Positions 1 to 13,091 of a stretch of DNA of 64,000 bases are shown here, one piece after another. The notes beneath the pieces were generated by a model. It was not told the origin of the DNA. It was given only the letters and a program-made list of their open reading frames with translations, and made no database searches. Every line of letters begins with the position of its first letter. The stretch's first letter is position 1. This stretch comes from Tricholomella constricta. Taxonomy: Eukaryota > Basidiomycota > Agaricomycetes > Agaricales > Lyophyllaceae. Location: positions 310,001-374,000 of the forward strand of contig JAACJP010000043.1 in NCBI GenBank assembly GCA_013368375.1, written 5' to 3'. The translations under genes and the position numbers were made by a program.

Positions 1-1061
1 ATCCTCGGTGATGATTTTGCGCTGCCAACATTTGTTTACATCACGTCGAACCTGAGAGAAATAAACCATACCAAAAATGCTATCCGAGCACACATAGGCA
101 GATCAACAACCTGATCCATGTGCTTATTACTGGAGATGAGTGTCTTGCAGAGCTCGACAATGTCAGTGGCGCCAAGCTGTCGAGTTCCAGTCACGTCGTC
201 AGGGTCAGGTTTCCCACAAGCTGCCTGTATCTGCAGCAGAATGATAATTAGCAAGACGGCGGATGGAGATCATTTTAGAACACACCGTTTTTTTGATTGA
301 ATAACGGACGGCAGTGAGCTTCTTCTGAATGTGACCGTGGATGACTTCGAACTTGATGCTATCAGACCTGACAGCTTTGGTGAGACCCCACGAAGGGTTT
401 TCTTCGAGGCAGTCCTGCGAAAACATTAGATGTGCAAATATATTGATATTTGGAAGGCCACAAACCACGAGGATGTTGGTCGGACCATGCTTTGTATGCA
501 CATAGGCTGCAATCAAGGGGTTCAGGAGAGTCGTCGCTGAGAGCTTGTCTATTTTGGCCTAAAATAAATCTGAGCACATGCGGAATCATCGAGACAAATT
601 TATAAACACCTCCAATTTTTTCGGAATGATATAGAGAATATCGGGAGGTTGAAGCGCAGACTGCTGCTCACCAAGCTTGAGAATGTGACCGGCAATCCAG
701 ATACGTTGCTCGGAATGATCGAGCTGATGTTGCTATCGTGAGACTTCAAGTAACAAAATCAGAAAAAAGACAGATGTACCTTTGAAAACTTCTCAAGTCG
801 CTCTTGGTCACCTTTAAGGAGCTTGGTAGACCGCCCGACTTCCTGCGCATATTGTGTCATGTCCGAGTCAGCAGGTCGTTTACGATGAGAGGCAGATAAA
901 TTCGGGAGAGGCAATATACTGCCTTCAGTCTGATGGCCGGCAGGTGTTGGCGATGGAGACGAACTCGGACTTTGTTGGGGTGATGAAGATCTGGCAGATG
1001 GCTGAATTGGTGAGCTATCAAGGTGCATGTCCATCATTTCAGCCATTGTTCGAGGGGCCAT
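1..1061 (-). CDS. Uncharacterised agaricomycete protein, 3' end outside window
   Basis: Multi-exon gene read right to left from an ATG at 1061. Exon 1 (1061-780) encodes a Ser/Pro-rich, disordered N-terminus ending in a charged stretch before a GTACAT donor. A second exon around 600-730 contains DHSEQRIWIAGHILKLGEQ and ends in PKKLE. Further exons around 440-560, 320-410 and 90-220 contain AAYVHTKHGPTNI, ENPSWGL and GATDIVELCKTL, and the gene runs off the left edge. I do not recognise a named domain. It lies head-to-head with a transposase-like gene at 1235 and may be the second gene of the same mobile element, but that is inference. Exon order is clear; exact splice sites of the later exons are not. 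Confidence 0.55.
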
Positions 1062-1234
1062 CGAGGCAAAAAGTGAAAGGTCAAACGTTGAAAATGGACA
1101 GAGAAAGGATAACGAAAAAAGGCTCAAAGTTTGACCGCACAAATCACGTGGTCGAAATGGTCCTCGAAACTTGAAGTCACAGCCGTCCTCAGCGCTCGGG
1201 GCCTCTCAGAGATTGAAAATTGGATTCCCAAAAA
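1062..1234. promoter_or_regulatory. Shared divergent promoter region
   Basis: Only 173 bp separate the start codons of the minus-strand gene ending at 1061 and the plus-strand gene starting at 1235, so both must be driven from this stretch. No TATA box or known operator can be pointed to. Confidence 0.4.
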
Positions 1235-4200
1235 ATGCCTGCTGTGCGGAAAGACTATGGTTTGTTTCCCACATGAAATATTCTGCTTCCAATGACTAAA
1301 TATGATTTCCGACAGCTGACTTCGAGGACGCACCTGGAAATCGAGTTCGGTGTATTGTCTGTTCAACCGGCATGGCACAGGACACGCTTATAGCCAAAAC
1401 ATCTATAAGCCAGCATCGTGCATCCAAAAAACATAAAGATGCCCTGGAAACCCGTACTCTTGTGGGTGCAGTTCAGCCAGTTATCGAAGTCATGAGAACA
1501 GCACTGCTTGAATCCGGAGCATTATCCTTAGCTGATAGGTTTCTGGTATCAGAGTCTGATGATAAAGAAATGGAGTCAATCGACACACCGTTTGATCCCT
1601 TCCATGATATCACAACCTTCGACAACGAGATCTTTGATGCCAGTGGACAGCGTGTCATCCTATCTGCTGGGGAAATTCCAGAAGACCGAACTGGTGATTC
1701 ACTGTGGAAAGAGATTGAGTCTCTCCAATACTTTGATCATACGGTCCTTGCGCAGGCTGGTGGAGTCAACTGCGAGGACGATACAACATTGGCTAATGTT
1801 GTTTCGACACTAAACAAAATGGGTGAGCATCTTCATTTACTTCGGACAAAAGTTCAACTCACTGAGAAGAAGTAGGTTTGGATGACATAGATAGTGAGTG
1901 CGGTGAATCTGAGCCAGACGTGGACACAGACATGGACGACGATGACTCTGATTGGTTTCCGCATGGATCCAAAACTGTATGTGCATGTTTAAAGCGTCAC
2001 ACTTCTTGTCTCTATTCTAAGTCGAAATTGTCACGGTTTTCCACAGATGTTTATGCTGGATTTGCTGGACAACTTACCCCGTCTTCGACTTTCCGATGAT
2101 CACTTAAAATCTATTCTTTGGGTGATGAGGGAATGTGGAACACCTAATGTGCCTTCGTTTTATGCACTGCGCAAAAAGCAGGCCTTTCTGAGAGAGTCTG
2201 TTGGTCTCAAAAGCCGTCCACATTCTTCGACTATGGGAAACCATTTCTATATGAACCATCCCGTCGACCTCCTTGCCCTGGTAAGTTCAAATGTGATTAG
2301 CCTCTAACTCTGATTGTTGACAAACGAGATCTGTCAGGATTGGGCAAATCCATTTGTTCGCAAGTTCATTCACGTTTATCCTGAGATAACAACAACGATC
2401 TCGGAAACCTGGCAAGCGGCTAAGTATGTTGAGGAAGTTGATATCGATGACCTGTCACCAATGTGGGCAGATTGGAGTAACGCACCTCATCGACATTTTT
2501 ATATCAAAGAATTGGCTCAGTGTGCCAACGGCGACTTTGTGATCCCATTGAAATGGATCGTTTTTGAGAAGACTGACCATTTTGACGGATATCGTGTCTC
2601 ACAAGAAGGCGAGGTGTGTCAATGAATTGTTTTTGTCATATTGTGATACTGATATTTCGATCACCAGTCTCGAGTGTTTACCATTGAGGATCATGAGATT
2701 GTACGACTGCCAGCACGGACCTTGAAATACAACTTTCCCGACCTGCAGGTACGGTCATTGTCTATAGATTTCTTTGGTATCTATTCTGTCTATTTCACGC
2801 TCACACAAAAGCTGACAAATTTTCCATCAGGTTTGCACCGCACTCGATTCGAAATGCCTCATCCAGTTCGCAAATTGGCTCAAGGCCGTCCAGTATTTGT
2901 TCTTCGCATTATGGCATGGGCCGACGACGTTTCGGGGAATCGCAGCAAGCAGTACAATGCCCACATGAACATGTATATTGCCAATTTAAATCTCCCTCAT
3001 CGAAAGCACGCACAAGAGTATTTTGTCCGATTCTGTTCAACTTCGCCTCATGCATCGTCACTTGAACAATTCGATGCGCTGGTTGAAGATAGGTACATCA
3101 TTGTTATACTTTTTTCTTTGGCGGGATCTAAACTCTACGAGTAGTAAAAATGGAAACTGGAGCCCAGCCTATGACTGCGAACTGGACCGAGAGATTTTAT
3201 TTCAGGTTCATGTGCATTTATTACCTGCTGATAATCCACAACAAGCACAAACGACTTCCAATGCTGGCTCGAATGCTAATTTTTGGTGTCGATCTGACTG
3301 GTCGGGAGGAAACCATGACCATCGTGAAAGCGATACTGGTTATCATGCTCTCTTTTCGGTCAGTAGTTCCTCAAGCACATTATTCTGGAGATATTAACGG
3401 GCTGTCCTGATCTCCACAGCCTTCAAGGCCTCGCACACCAGAAGAAACTGTCGCGTCTATCAGAAAACAGATTCGCACTGCATGTCTTGGAATAGGCGAC
3501 GCTGTTGGCAGGCTCCAGACCGAGACAGGGATCAAGGACACGATCGCCATGCACTGGATTGAGCAACTCATCAAAAAAGCTCGTGACATACAGCAGGAGC
3601 GTGTCTTCAATCCAGAAACCCGAGACGCACGGCTTTCGGACCGCAAAGTCAAAGGCGTCGAGCGTGAAGCTATCAAGACAAGTATTATTGGCGAGATACA
3701 GGAAGAGCTTTACTCTTGGGTTATCATGCAGCCCCCTGACCGGTTCGATTCAAGTCTTCCTCATGATTCACGTCAGTATCTTCTATTTTTTCATCATCAG
3801 CAATACAATGCTCAATGTGTAATGTGTGTAGCGGACCGCAAAGAGCTACGGCCAGGCGATCATTTTAATGTATTGCTTCGACTTCGTGGTAAGCGTGTCC
3901 TCTCGAAACCTTCTAGGTAGCTCCTGAGTTGAATATAACAGGCTTGGATCCTCATCGTGACAGCCCGTGTGAGATCCTGCACACAGTCCTACTGGGAAAT
4001 GACAAGTACATATGGCATGAAACAACGAAGGCCTGGGACAAAGCTCAAGAAGATTTGTTTGCCACTCGACTCCAATCATCGTCAACGGATGGCTTAACAA
4101 TTTCGCCGCTTTGTTCGCGATACATGGTAAAATACAAGAACTCATTGATAGGTAAACATTTTAAAGCACTACAACAACTCGGGGCTTTCCACCTCGATGA

Positions 4201-5701
4201 ATCATTATGTTCTCGGCCGCTTTTCGATCTGTGGAAAGCGAACGGCGAGCTCGGCGCACTTCTGTGGTACCCAGAAATATGTGATATGGACAGATATCTG
4301 GTTTGTCGTGTCTTTGCTTTTCATGTCCTCGTTCTCATCATCACGATATCCAGTTCGATCTCGACATTTTGGTCAACAATGTCCTTGACCGTTGGGCCAT
4401 CGTTGACCCGGCCCGAATATTGACCAAATACAAACTCCACGTCCTTACCCACATCAAAGAGGATGTCCGACGCCTTGGTCCTGCAATCATCTTTTCCACC
4501 GAAGTCTTCGAATGCTGGAACGCCGTTTTCCGGCTTTGCAGTGTACTTTCTAACCACCAAGCACCGAGCCACGACATCGCAGTTACTCTGGCGGGTATGG
4601 AACGATTCAAACACCAGGTCAGCGGAGGTTGGTGGAAATCGGGTGGGGGGACATATATTCGGGCTGGAAAATATGTTCGGACTTTTTTCTCGAGGAACAA
4701 ACAACTTCAGCGCCGACTCGGATGGATGGATACCACAAAAATCAAGCCCGGTACGCCATCACTGTCTCTACTTTTCGCCCTGTTGATTTTTGCATCAAGG
4801 AACGGTGAAGTTGAAGGCCAAGTCTCGCACATCAACATCATGCTGGAAGGAATCCTTGGCCCACCTTTGGACTGCCGCACTCGATGTCCATACGGCGGAT
4901 GGTCAGCTTTGGAGCAAATGCGAACGTCTTATCTCGCATTCGCAAGATGTCTGCAAGGAGGGTTCCTGGGTTTTTTTCTCAGTGGTGGACAATGACAAAA
5001 GCATGGGTAATGGCAATGCCACGGTGAGTAGAACATTGTAATTTATCATGTTCTTTTATCAGTTGCTCAGTGCTCGCGCATCCACAGGACTCTGGTATGG
5101 TCCTTGTCGGACGTATATTTAGAATACTTGCCTCCGGCTGTGATTCCGCCGGTGTCCCCAAGGCGTCCGTTGTTGTTATTGAACATTTCAACGTTTCCGA
5201 GCACAATGATCCTCGTCTAAACATGCCAATCCTCACACAGTCGTTGAAAACCTTCATCACGAAGCCCGAGGTCAGTCACACCTGGAGATATCCTGTCTAT
5301 ATCTAGCTAACTTGAAACAGTGTGTTCTTTTCAAGGTCAATGCCCAGCATGACTGCGCAACCTTCAAGTGCTCAGCTCGTCTTGTCCCAGTAACCCAGGG
5401 CAGGGATCTCACGACACGGTTGCAGTCTTCCATCTTACATCTTGACAACACTCGCTATATTCTCAACATGCATGCATTACACAATGCACACCTGATACGG
5501 GAGACCCTTCCTCGACATCTCACTGCCCCAAAACCCATCTTCGAGGATCGGCAAGCAAAACATCGCGAGTTTTCAGCAGTTCTTCAAGAGACCGGCCCCG
5601 TGAAACGTGCTGGAGCAACCGCCCAGGCTCAAGCTACGAGGGCCAAGAACAAGAAAGCGAAGGTGGACAAGCAGGCAGGGGCAAAAGCGCAGGGAGGATG
5701 A
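1235..5701 (+). CDS. Transposase-like protein with N-terminal BED-like zinc finger
   Basis: Many-exon gene. Exon 1 is 1235-1259 (25 nt), then 1316-1822, 1876-1976, 2047-2280, 2338-2613, 2668-2748, 2812-3092, 3142-3358, 3420 onwards, ending at TAG 5699-5701; phases agree through exon 9. The N-terminus has CIVC followed by H..H, a BED-like zinc finger. An acidic linker (DMDDDDSDW) follows. The body has blocks I remember from a large repetitive agaricomycete family: DWANPFVR, WADDVSGNRSKQYN, EYFVRFCSTSPHAS, HIKEDVRRLGP, STEVFECWNAVFRLCSVLSNHQAPS and SGGWW (each read directly). The tail is Lys/Ala-rich. The finger and the repetitive nature of the family suggest a DNA transposase or a domesticated relative, but I cannot place a catalytic DDE/D triad, so the activity is unproven. 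No stop or frameshift was noticed in the exons checked. Confidence 0.6.
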
Positions 5702-8700
5702 TGATATACTTACCATGCTTTCCTGTCTTATAAAACTGCCGGTGCTAGATCTCCCGCCTGCGTCAAATTACAGTTCTGTTGACATCCGTCATGAATGTCA
5801 GTGCGAGGTCCTTGCTGGATGTTGACCCGAGCTAGACGTGAGACAGGGACAGCAACGGGCGTCAGGTATCATTCGAAGCTTGTCTAGACAATTCTGTCTT
5901 CTCCCGACAGGTTATCTATTTCATCTTACTAAACGATGTTTCAAATACATTGAACTCGATCGGTGGTGTATGCATGATTGACGATACTCCTCAAGCTAGG
6001 TGTCCTGTGCATACTGAATATTCGAAGTTCAGGGAATTTGGTGATGCATCCAGTCCATGACATCTTGAGAGATGGTGATGTCGAATTCCTATATCAAATG
6101 CCATTTCACCAGATGATGTTCAAGTTATTCCGACAACGGACTCGGAGCCATGGAGCGCGACCTCTGGTGACCGTATCTTCTATGCTCTCCGCCTGCGTCA
6201 TCACACACCAAACCATATCTTACCATGGTGTTCAACTTCGCCGTTTGATATTCTGCGGGCCTCTATAACTCCCGTTAGCCAATGCCATCCATCTATACCA
6301 ATCAGATTGGCGCGAACCTCGGGGGAGGAGACGTTGTATGATGGCGCCCCCGAGATACACGAAGCAGTATCATTAATCAAGTTGAACAGCAGAGATCCCG
6401 AACTCCTTTCGAATTCGAGTTCCAGGAATTTCCGGTACAATCACGCGAGATCCTTGTCGTCCGGAGAATAAAGAGATGTCCCAGCATAAGTTAAAATCGA
6501 ATGATACGAAGTGCTGTAAGGCTGGTTTTTTTGAGCGACGGAAAGGATGTAAGCGAATGGTGGCGGCTTATGTATCCTCGGGTAGATGACACGCATGAAG
6601 GACGTCGGTAAATAATGGCGACGTCACGGTGGTTGTCCGTCGGTAACGAGGGTCGTCCTGAAACGTTCACCCACGTCGGGTTTAAAAAGAATTGGTATCC
6701 CTGCGTACGTCTGCGCCGCCCGCGGGTCCGGAGCTGGACTGTCGGGATTAATGCCATGTTTCTAACCAGTGGACGGTCAAATTGATATCAAGGGCAATAA
6801 CTTACTGCGGGCATAGCAGGGTCGACTTACCGTGGCTAGAAACATCATTTATCTTCTTCGGGAGAGGAAAAGCCGGCCGGCGAAAAGTGGATGAATTGAG
6901 ATGGTCAATAAACTGAGCTACTGACTTACGTAGACTCTTTCAGCCCTATTGAAAAGAAATCAATGGCGGCCTTTATGATAGTCGACGAGCCAAGATTATT
7001 AGGATGTAGTATCAGTACCACATACATGAATGGCAAGCCATCCAGATGGGCATTCGCTCGGCGTACATGTGAAGCATGACGCAAGCTGCAAGATCATGAG
7101 CCATAATTAGATCGCGAACAGTATGTGAATTTTTGTTCAAGGCAAATCCGGCGGGCACGCACCGTATGCTTTGGAGTCTCCGTGCACAGCCATGAAGTCG
7201 TGTTTCACCACCCTCTGATCTTCTAATATCTCTCCTGCAGGCGACCCACTCGGTTATCTGAATCTACCCCGATGATCCGCAAGCACTTCGGCGTAACAAG
7301 GCCTGAGGGAAAAACTTTGTAATCTCTGTGGGTGTGCGTGAATGATGCCGGAGCTTTGAAGAAAGAAAAATCTTTCGCATGCGTCACTTGCATGAAGGAG
7401 AATCCTAGACGAGGTTTCAACACCATGTCAAAGTTGGCTGTCGAGTGTGACGAGACCTCGGAACTCGCTTAGATTTTATTACATTCACCTTCCTATCGTA
7501 CACGTCCATGGACTATAAGTTTGAGAATTCTTCTCTCTGCCTCCACTGTCGAAGTGTGAGTAAGGATACAGATGTTTTTGAGGCCGCATGGTCCTCAATG
7601 CAAAAGCAAGTCGGTGTGGATGATTGTAATGGGAGCCCACGTTTTCAGTACCTTTGGCTGGGATTAAAAAATGTCTATGTGAACGCCTTCGTCACACAAT
7701 ACTCGTCGGCGGGTACGATGGTTGACATACCGGAGAGTAGCTCACTTGAGTTTGGGGTGCAGGCCGATCTGGATACGGTGATATAAAGAATTTGAGGGAA
7801 CCAGAAGGATCGCCATAGTCGCGACATATTTCAAACAAACGTGTATCTGTAAGAGCGCTGCCAATCGCATATGAGCCAATCTCAGATTGGTATATCGAGA
7901 AACTAGGTTGATTTTCATCTGGGATGCAGAGCTATGTGCAAGACCTATCAACAGGGCGAAATTGAGGATAGAAAAGGCGGACCTTGGATAGCAGGCGTTC
8001 CCGGATAGATAGACCATTAGGGGCGCCACTAATATCTACCATTCGATATTGCTCTCCGTTGGAGCTCACGACGACACACACTGAAGATAGCCGAGGGGAA
8101 GCACTGAAGTGAGTTATCAATATGCAGTCGCCATCGGAAAAAAACAGAGATCAACGTACGTATATCCTCGAGAACGTGTCCTGTCAAAGTCTTTTTCAAT
8201 AGAACGAAGAAGAATTTTGCCGATGTACGTACATCGTGTTGTATCCGAAGTGGGTGCCCTGATCCAGCTGTGAATATCAACGCGACGTGGGTGGTATTTA
8301 AGTTCATTTACTCATCAGCGGCCCGTGATGCAAAGGTGCTACACGAGCACAACCCGTTCTAATAACAAACCAACAAATGATGGAAAGGTTTTGTCTGTCG
8401 GATATGATCGTGATCCCAAGTCAAAACGAATGGATAAATGCGGCTCATGCTCGAGAGAGTGATGTCAAAGTCTACCCCAAAGTCAAATGATGTGAAATCT
8501 GGCGCGATAAGATCCTGGGCTAGTCCGAGTCGGATGGCATGGCATCCAAAGGCGCTGCTAGAATTTGTAACTCTGTTCCCAGCTGGGTTTCCGGCGTTAA
8601 AGGATTAGCCAAGGTCGGCAAGTGGTCGTGAAGATGCATTCAGCGGCATTGCTATGGTTCAATATTAGTCTTCCACTTTTGGGACTCGGATCCTCAGGTG

Positions 8701-9345
8701 GACGCTGACAGGCTGCGAACATGGATTGGACCATGAGAGGCGTTGAGTAGAAGTATAGCTGGCCAAATAAAGTCAACCAAGTGCACACATCTGTCATGCA
8801 AATGATGCAGCACTGAAAAAAGCATTCAACCTGAAACAACCACAATGTTCATGATTACAACAGTATCGTTTCTGGCATTACTTGAACCATGACACTATCG
8901 GGGAAATAACCAGCTGACGTGGAAGCGTCAGTCACACAACATCATCCTACTGGGCCTCGTTGCCATAAGGAATCATCTAATCGCCATTGTCAGGCTTTCG
9001 ACATTATTTATTGCCTGTAGATATCTACAAAGATGTCTCTACCTAGCAACACTTCTCGAAGCATTTTCCAGGAATTCATCCGGAACTGCCGCAATCTCTG
9101 GGGTTGCCGTTAACTTCTCATGTTACGATCGACATTGAGATTTGGACGCGCGGTCATCCGTCTCAGTGCTTCTGTTGAAGTCTTTTCAAGCGGCACTTGC
9201 TTTTTCGCGTCGCGCATCACGTGCACGGAAAGAAATACTAGTTATTCATTCTCTGATCGTTAACATCCGACATCTGCAACTGTTCAGCTCGAATAGTCGC
9301 CAGCTCACTGCACCACCATCCAAGCTCAATTCTTAGGGCTCAATA
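5702..9345. other. Gene-poor stretch, 3.6 kb
   Basis: Only short unsupported open frames on both strands. The longest, about 92 codons at 7508-7786 on the plus strand, has no family resemblance I can see. No tRNA, terminal repeat or tandem array recognised. The promoter of the peroxiredoxin gene must lie at its right end. Confidence 0.4.
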
Positions 9346-10159
9346 ATGCCATCAATCAAAGTCGGCGACACTCTTCCTCAGGGTACCTTCAGTTACATCC
9401 CATACACCCCTGAACTCGAAAATAACGTGAGTACGCATCTCATTACTCTCCCTAAAAGCAGTATAAACAGGATACATCAGCTTGTTTGTGGTATTCGTGA
9501 GTGATTTGCGAAAGAGGCCGAACGGACGATATCAATCAGGGATCATCAATCTAATCAGCGATCAAGCTCTCCACTGACGAATGGAAAGGCAAGAAAGTCG
9601 TTCTATTCTCCGTTCCCGGTGCGTTCACAGTGAGTTCAATTGCCGGCTGTCTGATTCGGTCGTATCGAAGCTGATCATCTTTTTCCCAACCACGCTTTGC
9701 ATCATCAGCCTACGTGCCATGCAAAGCATCTGCCCCCATACATCGAGAAGTACGAAGAGTTCAAGGCGAAAGGTGTCGACGTGATTGCTGTCCTTGCTTC
9801 GAACGATGTGTTCGTCATGAGCGGATGGGGAAGGTTCGAAGGGGTCAAAGATAAGGCAAGGGGGATCTACATCGAGCTCCACAATCGGAACCCTCACGCG
9901 ACTGTGCCCAGATCTTAACCTTATCCGACTCCGGAGCTGAGTGGTCTAAAGCCCTCGGCTTGTCGATCGAATTTGGTGGTATTACTCGCACAGCGCGCTA
10001 CGCCATCATCCTCGATGATCTTAAAGTCACTTACATAGGAGTCGGTTCTTGTTTCCCGTTTCCAAATGCTCCAACACACTGATTCCACATCTTTGTCAGG
10101 TCGAGCCAGCTCCAGGCGTCACCGTCTCTGGTGCTGAGGCTGTCCTTGGGAATCTTTAA
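9346..10159 (+). CDS. Peroxiredoxin, Prx5/Ahp1 type
   Basis: Thiol peroxidase reducing H2O2 and alkyl hydroperoxides, probably with thioredoxin as reductant. Six exons: 9346-9426, 9481-9496 (16 nt), 9559-9629, 9709-9855, 9912-10040, 10100-10159, giving 167 residues, the usual length. The peroxidatic cysteine is Cys59 in PGAFTPTC; the VPGAFTPTC and [10 protein letters not shown] blocks are diagnostic. The only other cysteine, Cys30 in LVCGIP, is encoded by the 16-nt microexon and matches the position of the resolving cysteine of yeast Ahp1. Intron 4 is GC-AG (AAG then GCAAGG). The C-terminus is GNL, not a peroxisomal SKL-type signal, so a cytosolic enzyme is likeliest. It converges with the DUF300 gene 202 bp downstream. 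No lesions. Confidence 0.95.
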
Positions 10160-10361
10160 CGTCAACCGATGATAAGACGGGAAGAAGTTCATAAATAACT
10201 ATATGCAAACTTGCTTGGAGCGTGATATCGATGATGTACCATCTGAGCGTATCTATAGATCCGTACATTGTACAACAGCTCACACAAAAAATAATGTAAG
10301 AAGGGGATGCAAGAAATAACAAATGATAACGGTAAACCGAACAGTAAGACTGACCACACAA

Positions 10362-13091
10362 TTATGCCCAAGGATTATCGTCATCGTACTGATGTATAAG
10401 CACGCGGGCATGCAAAGGGGGTGTTTCCGCTCTCGCGACAACACCTTCTGCGTCGGACGCAGCCTGACTACCATCACTATCCCTGTGAAGATCTCCACTC
10501 TTCGCCCCAATCGCATCTAAAACATCCTCCCCAACCTCCACTCGCTCCTCTCCATCTGGTTCTCGTACTTCGATCTCGCCATCTGTCCGTCGCCCTTCTT
10601 CTGAATGTGTGACAAAGCCTCGCCTGTACACCCTCCGCAGTCCTGATCCACGAACGGCCGGCTCTCCTTTCCTTCGTTCGCGGGACTGCTCTTCTTCGGC
10701 CGCATTGTTGTCTTCGACAATCAGGTCCACTGCATCGGGCGGGAGGATAGGTGAGCCGGCCATTCCAGCAGCTCTGCTACTATTGCGGGATTTAATCGGC
10801 GGAGATCGCAGCCTATTGACAGCGTTACTATTGCTCTCGGATGACGAAGGTCCAGACGGTGTCTCTGAATGTAGTCCTGGGCGGTTACGAATGTGGGGCG
10901 AATGTGACTGAGAGTGCGACGCTGGCCGCGGGGCATGGCCTCGAGTTTTGGTCCACTTTAACCTGACATCCTTTGCTTCGGCGGGTGGCGTTCGGTCCTG
11001 CTCATGATCTATCAGCCTACCACCACGGGTATCGACAGTCAGGTAGTGTCCCGCCTCTCTGCCCCGGGCGGCTGGCTCCGTCGAGCCCACTGCGCCGTAT
11101 CCTTGCCAAGCAGGCCCACCTCTTCGTTCCAGCGCAGCCTGGCCTTGAGCGCCGCGAAGTGGGGAGAACCAGGCCCCTCGCTCGTCGCGCAGAACCCTCT
11201 CCTCCTCGTCCCACATGCTCGTCCTCGCTGCCTCGGAGCTAACGTCTATACAGGGATAATTGTAGTCGCCAAACAAGTACTTCTTGCTATGGTCGAACAG
11301 CTCCTCATCGGCCTCGTCCAGATCGCCAAACGGCAGCTCGTAGCCTTCGTCTGTGGTACCAATATCCCACATGTCTGGTTCTTCGTCGGGATCCTGAAGA
11401 TCAGGGGCGAGGTGCACCACATCTTCGGCCTGCACCGCGAGGAGGGGCGCGTGGACTCCTTCGCCTTGGTCCCGGCCAGCGATTCTCGTAATCGCGCGGT
11501 TGACACCTCGTTCGAAGCGACCAGGCGGCTGAGTAGCCTTATTCTGTTCAGGCAGCCAATACTTCCGCTGCCCACCTTTACTGTACCTGAGCCCAGCGCG
11601 AATCCTTCTGTCACGCCCCGCGCCCTGATGCATAACGCCTTCAGCGGGCTCGAATTCGCGATAATCCATGCCTTCCCCGCGTAGCGTAGCTTTCGAGTCC
11701 TCGACGACGTCTAGAAGGCCAAAGGCATCACGGAACGCGTAGTACATGGGCATGCGAGCGACGTAGGACCGGTGACGATCAATGTAGTCTGTGTGCGAAA
11801 AGGCGTACATGTGCGCGAAGGCAAATATAGGCATTTCAAGGCATATGAGAGTGTCTGTAAGCCCAAGAGAGATATGTTCAGCGTCGGTGTAAGGGCCAAG
11901 CTTCTTGATAGCTCCTGCAGCGACAAGAATAGAGACACCGATAGCTTGCCAAAATGAAAAGAACAGGATGCCTTTGACGCAGAGAAATTTCGGAACTGGC
12001 CTGGAATTTACGCCTTCAACGTCAGAAAAAACGGACAAGTCTTGTGGAACGAACCGAAAGGGTTTGAGATCATCATTCACACAGAGCCAGAAAACTGCCA
12101 AGCAATATAGACTTAGACAGATGCTCGTGTTGTAGATGATGCTGACGTAGAGGTAGCCAGAGTTGGCTCGGAAGTCGCCTTCGTTGAACTTTCCCCAAGC
12201 CTTCAAAATTAACGTGACCGCAGCTAGAATGGGTTTAACCTGTACATATTCTGAAACCAGTCTAGGCTATTCAGCTTTGTTCGGATGACGAAAAGGATCT
12301 TAAACGCACGCAAAATACCACGCTTCAAGAATAGGAAAGTATGCGGGTCACTAACATCGATTTCCCGTCGGAAGATGCTGACAGGGAAGACATGGTCCTT
12401 AGGTGGACGACCGTGCAAAAGAATAAGAAGAGATCTCTCCCCGCCGAGGTATGACAGAAGGAGTACGAAGAAACAGTAGATCACAAATGCCTAGAAACAA
12501 GGGTAGGTGTAAATCGAGTGCACAGTTGTGAGATCAGAGAAATCAAGATCGAAGGTCATTTATATACGGCCTCGCTAGGCCTGCGTAGAGAACGCGTTTT
12601 TCACTACATTAGGCGTCCCAACACGATTTGGCCAAAGAACAGACCATCTCTGAAAAGCAGTGCGCCCGTGTATTCATGAGGAAAGCGTGATGATAGATAT
12701 CACTCCATTGAACTGGGTAGAAGAAGACGCGACGCGATCGTAACAGACAGGGCCTGGTGCTCACCTCGTAGATATCCCGTATGGCATCGATAACAAAGGC
12801 AGCCTCCAATGAAAAGAGTGCAATCAAGGATGATATGCCATAGATTGGCACCATGAGCATTATCCGAATGACCATTCTGTTATTCACGCACGAAAGAGAT
12901 CACATGTCAGTATATGCTTCAATGACATTAAAACACACGCACCGCTGCAATATAGGTTTGCGATAGTTCTTGAGGTGTAGGTATATAGACATCACAGAGA
13001 CCACGACAGCTATGAAAGTTGATACGCCCGACAAGACGAGCACCGCAGTTGGGAGCCTTGAGCCCGCCCCCGAGCCATTTTCGTCCACCAT
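10362..13091 (-). CDS. DUF300 / TMEM184 (organic solute transporter alpha-like) membrane protein
   Basis: Exons 13091-12943, 12876-12765, 12490-12310, 12250-12055 and 12000-10362 give 758 residues in one continuous phase. The first ~300 residues hold about seven hydrophobic segments. Family signatures include VIRIMLMVPIYGISSL, a DAIRDIYE segment, YLGGERSLL, LHGRPPKDH and the block LKPFR/PVPKFLCVKG/ILFFSFWQ. After that comes a ~400-residue hydrophilic, Ser/Pro/Arg-rich cytosolic tail, longer than in animal members but common in fungi. The family is linked to vacuolar/endomembrane function in fungi and to steroid transport in animal Ost-alpha; substrate here is unknown. The intron at 12001-12054 is 54 nt, in frame and stop-free, so it is easily mistaken for coding. 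Confidence 0.9.
12001..12054 (-). other. In-frame, stop-free 54-nt intron of the DUF300 gene
   Basis: Starts GTTCGT and ends CCAG on the minus strand. Removing it joins LKPF-R to PVPKFL, restoring the contiguous family motif. Left in, it would add 18 residues that fit no family member I remember. Confidence 0.8.

Noticed and set aside
7508..7786. 92-codon plus-strand frame as a gene
   Set aside because: No homology, no intron structure and no conserved partner; length is within chance for this composition.
10609..11684. Long plus-strand open frames inside the DUF300 tail
   Set aside because: Antisense shadows of the GC-rich minus-strand exon; no splice or family support.
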